Shown here one piece after another: positions 56,860 through 64,000 of a stretch of 64,000 nucleotides of DNA. The notes under the pieces were generated by a model. That model saw only the letters and a list, made by a program, of their open reading frames with translations. It was not told where the DNA came from and searched no databases. The position numbers and the translations under genes were made by a program. Each line of letters begins with the position of its first letter. Within the stretch, counting starts at the first letter, position 1. The DNA comes from Zingiber officinale (Eukaryota > Streptophyta > Magnoliopsida > Zingiberales > Zingiberaceae): positions 4,265,474 to 4,329,473 of the forward strand of contig NC_056002.1 in the NCBI RefSeq assembly GCF_018446385.1, given 5' to 3'.

Positions 56860-57189
56860 TGTTGGGTGCTACTTGGAATTCCGTTATGTTTCCCTTGTTC
56901 AAAATTTGTACAAAAACAGAACTTTTTCTAGCAGCACATGTGCTCGATAGAAGTTAAACTTGGATTGCAAACAAAACTTAAGATTTTTAATCCAAGTTGT
57001 TCTTAAGAAGTTAAACTTGGATTAGAAACGGAACTTAACATTTTTACTCCAAGTTCAACCCATGTGTTCTTCAGAAGTTAAACCATATTACATAAGTTGA
57101 TTAAATATCTATTTCAAAGATTTGGTTCCAGGTTAAACATGGCGAGATACTCGGTCTTCTTGGGTATGATATCATCTACCACTTCCTAG
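56860..57189 (-). repeat. fragment of a third, related copia LTR
   Basis: It starts TGTTGGGTGCTACTTGGAA, close to the copia-2 LTR start, and shares the spaced blocks TTGTACAAA, GGAACTTAACA and GGTTCCAGG. It stops at the CACTA tip, so the rest was replaced or lost. No second LTR is seen. Confidence 0.7.
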
Positions 57190-57204
57190 CACTATAACAA
57201 AAAT

Positions 57205-57670
57205 GACTTTTCGCAGCGTGCAAAAACACCTTCCGCGGCGCGCAATGCACGCTGCATAGTTTAAAGTGGTTAAAAGTCATTAGTATTGACGGCGTGCATT
57301 GCATGCCGCGGAAATAACTATCAATAGCGTACTATGTACGCCGCGGAAATAACTATCGATGGCGTGCCTTGCACGCCGTGAAAACCAACTATCCACAGCA
57401 AGCAATGCACGCTGCGAATATTATCAAAACCAACTATCCACAGCAAGCAATGCATGCTGCGAATATTATCAAAAACAATTATCCACAGCATGCAATGCAC
57501 GCTGCGAAAACTATCAAAAACAACTATCCACAGCAAGCAATGCACGTTGCCAAAACTAATAAAAACAACTATCCACAGCATGCAATGCACGATGTTGAAA
57601 CATATATCCACAGCGTGCAATGCACGCCGCAAAAACAATCATCAACAGCATGCTTTGCACGCTGTTGAAA
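57205..57670. repeat. CACTA subterminal repeats with GCATGCAATGCACGCTGCG-type palindromes
   Basis: About eleven units at mostly 40-60 bp contain a partly palindromic word (variants GCGTGCATTGCATGCCGCGG, AGCAAGCAATGCACGCTGCG and AGCATGCAATGCACGCTGCG) followed by AAAA, CTATC or CAAC spacers. Subterminal repeats of this kind bind the TNPA-type protein in En/Spm elements (known for the family, inferred here). Confidence 0.85.
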
Positions 57671-59255
57671 AATGTTATAGCTTCATATCAAACAATCTTG
57701 AATTCCAATTTAACAGATAGTTCAATAAAATAAACCCAAACCCAAAATGTGAAATTAAAAAATAAAACTAAACAGAAATAAATGGCTAAAGACAAAACAG
57801 AATAAAAGTCACTAGTTTTTATAATCCAAGCAGAAAGATTCAATACAAAAACAAGATGCATAATCTCTCACAAACTAGCTAAAAACTTTCAATCCACAAT
57901 TCAGTATAATCTTTATCAATCACACAAGACTATAAATTTAGATAACCATGCGATTGTGCTTCCTATTGCATCATCGAGAAACTGCATTTCCTCATTTGGT
58001 CGAATTAGATCAACCTTTTTCATCAAAATCTTGTCAACCCAAACTTTCCAACAAGATCCACCAAGAACAACATGATGCACTTTTGTGTTTGGATATGTGG
58101 ACGCAATTCGACCTTCTGCAACAAATAATCCATCAACACACCAATGAAGCAACTTGCATTTAGTATTAGCACAAATATCTCCACGACTCATATTCTTCAA
58201 ATTTGACTGTAAAAAAATAATACAAATTATTAATTCTAACATGCCAATTTTTGTAATAATTTTGTGGTTTAAAAATGCATATTGTGAAGATATTTACCTG
58301 AGCAGTAGCTAAATTTTTATTAACATTATGAAAACCACCAATTTTTTTTGCAGCATCATTGATATCACAATTGCTACCAACTTCGTTCCCAATACCACTA
58401 CCAATGCCACCACTGCCAACCTAATTTTACAAATAAATTGTGTCAAATAATGGCAACATATAAGTGTAGATTCCAAATTAACTTATTTTATGTAGGTTGT
58501 TTAATTACTAACCTGTTCTTGTTGATTCTGTTGCCTCATACTTTGTAAAAACATAGACTTCATTTCTTACATTTCTTGTTGAAGGTTATGTACCATAGCT
58601 TGGAGTTGTTTAACAATTTGATTTTATTGCACAGAAGCTCCAACTTTTGATGGTGTAACTCCAAAGCCTAATCCACACACTCTACCTCTTGTTTCCTTGT
58701 CAAACACAATGCTAATTGCATCATCAGAAATGTTAGTAGTCTTTTGAGATTCTGGTGAACATTCTTGTATTTCTTTCTACAAATAAAAAAGTTAAATTTT
58801 AAGAAAATAACAAATTTAAGTTACCCAATTTTTTTCTTATGAGCTTCTTCAAATAAAAAAGACATAATTTTATTACCATTTTCTCTCCAACTGATTGAGT
58901 ACTAGGTCCCCCATTTTTTTTCTTGTGACCTTCAATCCAAACTTGTGATCTTGTAATTTGTGTATCGGGCGGACTTGTTTTTTTTCCTTAGATATAGAAA
59001 TATTAGAAAAAAAAAAGTTAGAAACAATATTCAATAATTAATTTAGAAGTATAAAAAATAATATTTACCATAATGTGAGCCGAACGAGCATAACCTCTGC
59101 GACTCATCGTGTGAATGTGGTCTTGTTTTTCTCGCATTGCTCTAAATCTCACACTATTTTCCTGACATTTACCAAACAAATCAAGACATTTATTACAAGT
59201 AATTTTGGTCATCATAAATCATAGTATCACTCTAGAACATTTAACATATTGTTAT

Positions 59256-59845
59256 GTTCCAAATTTGAAATACTCTTGTAAACATGTAAGGGGGAATGAT
59301 CTCCTCAGCAAACCAGAAATGAACTCAAAAAGAGAAAACCCCCTATTATCCTCAATATATGGCACCAGGACAAAGCCAGAGAAACACTAAATTTGGAACC
59401 TGGCAGTTAACAGTAGAGGCAAAGCTAATAGAAATCAACCTAGCAAATGAACTATAAAAAAGACATGTTTCTGGTGTGCCATAAGTTGGAATCACGGAAT
59501 TAATGACTATAAATAATTTTTTTTTGAAAATTGAGTAAATAGCTACAAAGTTCAATTTATAACAAGATATACTATCTCCAACACTAACATGGTCTAAATG
59601 AATATCACATCATGGTTGTGCTCCAATATTGGACATATTCCTGGAACCATGCAAGGGGAAATGATATCCTTAGACAATAAGAAATGAACTCAAAACATGA
59701 AAATCCCCTATACTGTCAATATATGCCTTCAGAATAAAGCCAGAGAGAGACTAATTGTGGATACCTCACAGTCTAATGAAGAGGCAAAGTTAGAAGAGAT
59801 CACACTGTATAAAGAGAAAAACACATTTTTCCTGGTCCATTCAAT
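59256..59845. repeat. diverged direct repeat, two ~215-bp units 365 bp apart
   Basis: Units near 59256-59475 and 59621-59845 share GAAATGAACTCAAAA, CAATATATG, AAAGCCAGAGA, GAGGCAAAG and the same order of other words. Identity is perhaps two-thirds. There is no coding frame. It lies in an intron-like part of the CACTA gene. Confidence 0.65.
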
Positions 59846-60599
59846 AAAGCCACATCTAATAATTGTACATCAATATTTGAAAAATTGTATAGTCTAGTGA
59901 TGTTTCGATACAATTTTAATGTTACAAAGTTTGGTATGCTTCTTCTTTAAAACCCATTCGAGCCAGTTGGTTTAACTGATTATACAGGATGTCAGTGAAA
60001 AATTTAGACCAGTTTGATTGAAAAATTAGGTGTTAAGCAAACTAGTAAAAACAAACTCAACCAGTATAAAACTAAAACCAAGAAATGCTTAGGAAAACAG
60101 AATTCTTATCTCAATTGTATGTGATTTCTTATTAATAGGTGACGATAGTTAAAACCCCAGCTGCAGTTACAATTTCTTTTCTAATTTTCAAACTTTTTTA
60201 CAAACACAATTGACTGATCTAACTATTTAACTGTTAAAATAATGATTTGTGATATATCATATTAATATATTAGTTAATCATATATTATATTAATGTTATA
60301 TGTATTAAAAACTTTAATTAATGATGATATATACCGAAAAAATACAAATACATATTAAGAGTGAAGTATAAGCCATATGTTGGTGTCATTTTCTCGAGTC
60401 AAGAATTTTGTCAATCAATTTAAAACTATTTTAATATGTTTATTAAAGTAATACCAAATGTTTATACTTATAAAAGAAAGGATTAGAATATCTATATTAT
60501 TATTTTTAAATCTTCCAGTTTGACAAGAAAACCAATAAACCAACAGTTTCACCTGTTCAATGTCCAGTCTAGTTTTAAAAACACAACATGTATGAAACC

Positions 60600-61065
60600 A
60601 AAAGTGAAAAACAATGATGAATGAAACACAGAGTAACCAAAAGTGAAAAACAATGATGAATGAAATATGAATTAGACATACTAATATAATAAAATAACAT
60701 TAGGCCTAGTGATGAGATGACAAAGGTATGAAATAAAAAACAAGTAATGAATCGACTCAAACAACAGGTTTCCCCTGCAATAACCAAGTTGATCAAATAA
60801 AATTTTAGACCAAAAAAATGAAAGAATACATTTTCTTGTCTACGAACCAACTATAACACTGTAATGCACAGATTATCTTATTTTGCTTATAATTGAAAGA
60901 AGTATAGTAATAAAATTTGCTCTTCTGGAAAAAAAAACAAGACACACATTACCCAATAATTGACGAATAGTGTGAAGTTGAAGTCCTTAAAAACAACAAA
61001 GCACATGATGATTAGCATCTTGCTTCTCTTACATGAGCATGGACAACCAAGATCCAGATTTAAGC
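60600..61065 (-). repeat. inverted copy of ATL-downstream DNA inside the CACTA element
   Basis: On the minus strand this matches 49851-50283 with scattered differences and small indels. Shared words include CTCATGTAAGAGAAGCAAGA, CTTCAACTTCACACT, CAATTATAAGCAAAATAA, GGGGAAACCTGTTGTTTGAG and TCATCACTAGGCCTA. The copy has an extra duplication of TTTCATTCATCATTGTTTTT near its end (60612-60670). Confidence 0.88.
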
Positions 61066-61999
61066 TTATACATCTCCTTCAAAAAACTATTTAAAGTGAA
61101 TAAATACTTACTTGAAAGGTAGTTGATAGTGTCTTCTTCACAAACAAGTCCCATTGATTTTGCTCCATAAATTCAGGCTTCAAAAGATTGAGATCTCGTG
61201 AAGCTGCTCGACCTGTATTAACTTCTCGTACAAGTATTTGCAATTTGGATTTTCTATCACGCCACAATTTAGTTAACTTTTGAAAAATTATTTTCTTTTC
61301 CCAATCTTCAACTTTATAATTCAGTTGTACATTAATAAACATGAAAATATATATACATTTTGTTATAGAAATGGAAATAAAAAATGTAGTGTCTGAAGAT
61401 ATTACCTGAAGACAACTCCACATCCTATCCTTTACTTCTTCACCTATTTCATTCCATCCATCCAATGTATATGGAACAAATTCCTTAATCATGCACCCTA
61501 GAAAAGAAGCATACTTTACCGAATTATCTCCAATCGGTTGTCCTAACTCGTTACGCTCCAGCTCTTTGCACTTGTCTTGGCCACTAACCATTTTCAGTTT
61601 GGACGCACCCCTTCCCTTTTTCTTATGAGGTTTGTCATCATTAATTTGTTTTTCACCATGCAAATCATGTGATGTTATAGTTTCATGTAAAATAACAAAA
61701 ATATATATTGAAATGTACAAGTGTAGTTTATTTATTAAAACTAAGATTTTGAAAGAGTAAAATATCACCTGAATTTCATTTGGAGATGCTAAGCTATACT
61801 TTTTGCTCTTTTTGTCCATCTTTTTGAATGTTATGTAATGAATTGATCAAACATATAATATGACATAATGAATATAAACAAACACAGTAATTATGTAGAC
61901 AAATATATTGCAATAGTAATATAGAGTTATATAACTTTGAAAAAAACATTTACCAATTTGAAATAAATAACTATAAAATCTACATCTCAAAATTTCAGT

Positions 62000-62256
62000 C
62001 ATGTCTCAGTCACATCAATTCTCTCACACTCATTCCTTGCATATGGTTCTTTCTCGGTAATGTTAATTTCAAGTTGGGACACGTCAAGAGGTGTTGATGA
62101 TGTATAGGCATCTGCTTCAACCACATTCATGTTATGAATACCTCGAGACGGTGCTTTTAGCAACACATACCAATTTGATTCATCATTTTCCCTAGAATAG
62201 AATACTTGCTTGGCTTGTGATGCTAAAATGAAAGGATCATTTTTAAAAGATTTTAG
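62000..62256 (-). pseudogene. C-terminal end of a CACTA transposase (DUF4216-like)
   Basis: Read from 62256 down the minus strand: DPFILASQAKQVFYSREN, NWYVLLKAPSRGIHNM, VEADAYTSS and a stop near 62000. The order PF-LASQA-QVFY, W-V-LK, RG-HN matches the DUF4216 segment at the end of TNPD/TNP2-type CACTA transposases as I know it. All upstream parts are cut off at 62257. Confidence 0.72.
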
Positions 62257-62497
62257 TGTAACGACCCGCCTTCTACTAACTAAGCTGTAAGGTCGATCGT
62301 CACATTATGCTGTGTTAACTAATCCATGACCATCATTAAATCTAAGTGCAGAAGCTGTACTAATTAAAATTTTTGCTAAACTATTATCATTTCTTGGTTC
62401 TACATGTGCTAAGGGTGTAATCTAAGCTATTCATGACATCTATTACATCCCCCAATGGTCAAGGAACTTAACTAAGGGTTTCTAGCTAATATCAGGT

Positions 62498-62822
62498 CTC
62501 CCAATCGATCCACGGATCGATTAGAATGGTCGAATCGATCCGGAGATCGATTCAGAGGACTACTGTATCCGGGACGTGGGTTGGATCGATCCAGTGATCG
62601 ATCCAGCACGCTACTGTGCTCGGGCAATATTCTGGATCGATCGACTGATCGATCCAGACTGGCCAATCGATCCAGTGATCGATCCCAGAGCCTTCTGTTC
62701 GCGACAGAACTTGCTGGATCGATCAGCTGATCGATCCAGAGGCCTACTGTTCGCGAGTCCAATTGCCCAGTCGATCCTTCGATCGATTGGAAACTCTCGA
62801 ATCGATCAGCTGATCGATTCGA
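62498..62822. repeat. array of eight GATC-centred palindromes
   Basis: Eight imperfect palindromes of 22-25 bp have the form TGGATCGATC, four to six middle bases, GATCGATCCA or AATCGATC...GATCGATT. They lie near 62503, 62532, 62582, 62633, 62664, 62713, 62768 and 62799. Between several of them stands CTACTGT followed by TCGCGA, CTCGGGC or CCGGGAC. Long ORFs across it on both strands (IDPVIDP-type repeats) are artefacts. Confidence 0.9.
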
Positions 62823-63559
62823 CTTTCTGATTTCGTGTCAAAGGCCTGATTTCAGCACTTGTTCATGCCAAAGTTACTTGTAATTATTCTAAACCAAATA
62901 CAAAACATTCTAACATCATAAAATAGTGTTCTAACATGATAGAATGCATGATTAACTAGTTCATAACATTTAACTTACGAAGGTGCAAAATAACCAAAAC
63001 GCTAAAAAGTTCTAATGCTTAAACAAGCTTGCTGAAATTCCCTACGACCTCTATTCCAAGTTCCATCCACACACATCTTCATCGCATTGCCCTCCAGCCT
63101 CCGCTAGTCCATCTTTCCCTTACCTTTATCTGCAGTATAAGGAAAAAGTATCTGTAAGCTTTCGCTTAGTAAGAAACCATCTACCTCACTAAAACATGCA
63201 ATCGATGCAAATCATGCTTTGAAAACATGCTATTTAAAACATGTACTGATTGAACTAAAACATGGTATGCTATCATACAATACATAACAATCAAAAGCTA
63301 GTCATGGCATACTATCATCTAAACAGGTGTAACATGAACTGACATAAAGCTATCATACATAGTCATAAGAGTGAGCTGAGCTGAAGCATGAACTGAGCTA
63401 AACTAAACTAAGCTAGTACTGAATTTAAACTGTATACACAACTGATTTGTGAGAGTTTAAAAACTATACATATAATAGATGAAAATATGTAATCATGCTG
63501 CTAATGTGCCCGGCAACTGTACGTGCTATGTGCGCATCCCTAACTAGACCCGGGTTTGC

Positions 63560-63790
63560 AAGTCCCAAATTTAGTAGGGCTACTAGGTTATCTAAACCTA
63601 GGGATGACTGTGGGAGCCCAACCCAATGGATATCTAATCCAGTACAGTGCCACTGAAAAGTAAAATACTGAACATAAGCTAATAAATCCTTGTCTTGCTT
63701 TTACTAGGTTGTCTAAACCTAGAACTAGGTTATCTAAACCTAGAGGCGACTGTGGGAGCCCACCCATTGGACATCTAGTCCTGTAAAAAT
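63560..63790. repeat. direct repeat around ACTAGGTTATCTAAACCTAG
   Basis: ACTAGGTTATCTAAACCTAG occurs near 63580 and 63723, and a TTGTCTAAACCTAG form near 63708. GACTGTGGGAGCCCA, CCATTGGA or CAATGGA, and ATCTAGTCC or ATCTAATCC follow in the same order in both halves. AGGTTATCTAAACCT is itself nearly palindromic. Confidence 0.75.
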
Positions 63791-64000
63791 TGGAGCAAGG
63801 CTAAATAAACTGTACAGGACTAGATTTCCAATGCCTCCCCCAGGATTCATAAATTCTTTTGCATTTATCTAAGCTACTAAAATGCCTAGGTTGCATTTTT
63901 CTGTGCTAAACAATTTAATCGAACACTTAGTATGCGCTAACTCGCATCCCTTGTGTCGATAGTCTACATATTACTAAACTAATACATGGAATTCACACGA

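Larger units (their letters stand above)
57916..61819 (-). pseudogene. Transposase_24-like (En/Spm TNPA-type) gene, spliced and decayed
   Basis: Exons read from 61819 downwards: MDKKSKKYSLASPNEIQ; KKKGRGASKLKMVSG with NELGQPIGDNSVKYASFLG and DGWNEIGEEVKDRMWSCLQ near 61630-61410; YKVEDWEKKIIFQKLTKLWRD near 61320-61240; QENSVRFRAMREKQ near 59165-59110; TQITRSQVWIEGHKKKNGG near 58965-58905; DAISIVFDKETRGRVCGLGF near 58720-58660; and KVHHVVLGGSCWKVWVD with DAIGSTIAW near 58080-57940. This order fits plant Ptta/En/Spm proteins (PF03004). Donor-like GT sites follow several exons. In-frame stops in the exon near 58555-58630 indicate decay. The long gap 59220-61080 holds extra DNA (see the captured and repeated segments). 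Confidence 0.75.
57190..62257 (-). mobile_element. CACTA (En/Spm) DNA transposon, partial
   Basis: The left tip reads CACTATAACAAAAATGAC, followed by dense subterminal repeats (57205-57670). The interior carries, on the minus strand, a Transposase_24-like gene (57916-61819) and the C-terminal end of a DUF4216-type transposase (62000-62256). The right part, including the main transposase core and the other tip, is missing because another repeat begins at 62258. The element also contains an inverted copy of DNA next to the ATL gene. As it stands it cannot move by itself. Confidence 0.82.
62258..64000. mobile_element. LTR-like repeat starting TGTAACGACCCGCC, runs off the window
   Basis: It breaks the CACTA transposase. 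Its first bases, TGTAACGACCCGCC, are the reverse complement of GGCGGGTCGTTACA, a frequent end of plant LTRs, which suggests a minus-strand LTR. No coding domain is visible. It holds a palindrome array (62500-62830) and a direct repeat (63560-63790). The right end is outside the window, so this call rests on the start only. Confidence 0.5.

Noticed and set aside
57321..57720. Repetitive ORFs on both strands near the CACTA end
   Set aside because: Translations simply follow the subterminal repeat and have no protein character.
62472..62830. ORFs with IDPVIDP and DRSLDRS repeats
   Set aside because: They are produced by the GATCGATC palindromes on both strands and are not proteins.

Overview
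This is plant nuclear DNA. It contains spliced genes with GT-AG introns, a classical arabinogalactan protein, an ATL-type RING-H2 gene, an alcohol dehydrogenase-like gene, and dense nests of LTR retrotransposons and a CACTA transposon. There are no bacterial operons, tRNAs, rRNAs or CRISPR arrays. The style fits a large, repeat-rich angiosperm genome, possibly a monocot. That placement is inference, not proof.

Layout. 1-2.7 kb is AT-rich intergenic DNA. From 2.7 to 20.0 kb an old minus-strand Ty1/copia relic is split at its reverse-transcriptase YVDD codons by a 16-kb Ty3/gypsy element (gypsy-1, 3402-19418, duplicated target CACGT). Gypsy-1 is itself split in its gag gene by a very young non-autonomous LTR element on the minus strand (4886-9545, duplicated target GCCAT, LTRs differing at 3 of 1098 positions by eye). 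Inside that element, at about 6677-6962, is a GC-rich stretch that reads like a bacterial adhesin (YDG-type) repeat and resembles nothing else in the window. From 20.0 to 26.4 kb lies a truncated second gypsy (gypsy-2), with an integrase remnant, a 37-bp tandem array, a Tourist-like MITE, an antisense gene and a 3' LTR. A degraded LTR follows to about 27.2 kb.

Three host genes look intact. They are a nine-exon alcohol dehydrogenase-like gene (27467-29524), a classical arabinogalactan protein (46548-46982) and an ATL RING-H2 E3 ligase (48459-49508). Between the first two, a deletion-derivative gypsy (gypsy-3, 30432-44934) carries a complete TRIM (31919-32584). It also carries an 11-kb copia element with 2.7-kb LTRs (33497-44544), which holds a solo LTR (39167-40217).

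After the ATL gene come a decayed gypsy (gypsy-4, about 50536-56859) interrupted by a solo LTR of the 2.7-kb-LTR copia family (54209-56706), a fragment of a related LTR, and a CACTA element (57190 to about 62257). The CACTA has Transposase_24-like and DUF4216-like remnants on the minus strand and carries an inverted copy of sequence lying just downstream of the ATL gene. The window ends in another LTR-like repeat with an array of GATC palindromes (62258-64000).

The gypsy elements share a plan: LTR ends close to TGATCC/GGATCA, a TGGCGCC primer site, gag-PR-RT-RNaseH-IN, a tandem array after integrase, and a spliced antisense gene (Transposase_28-like domain plus coiled coil) with its own TATA-like box. 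This fits the plant Tat lineage. All exact borders were read by eye, and divergence counts are approximate.
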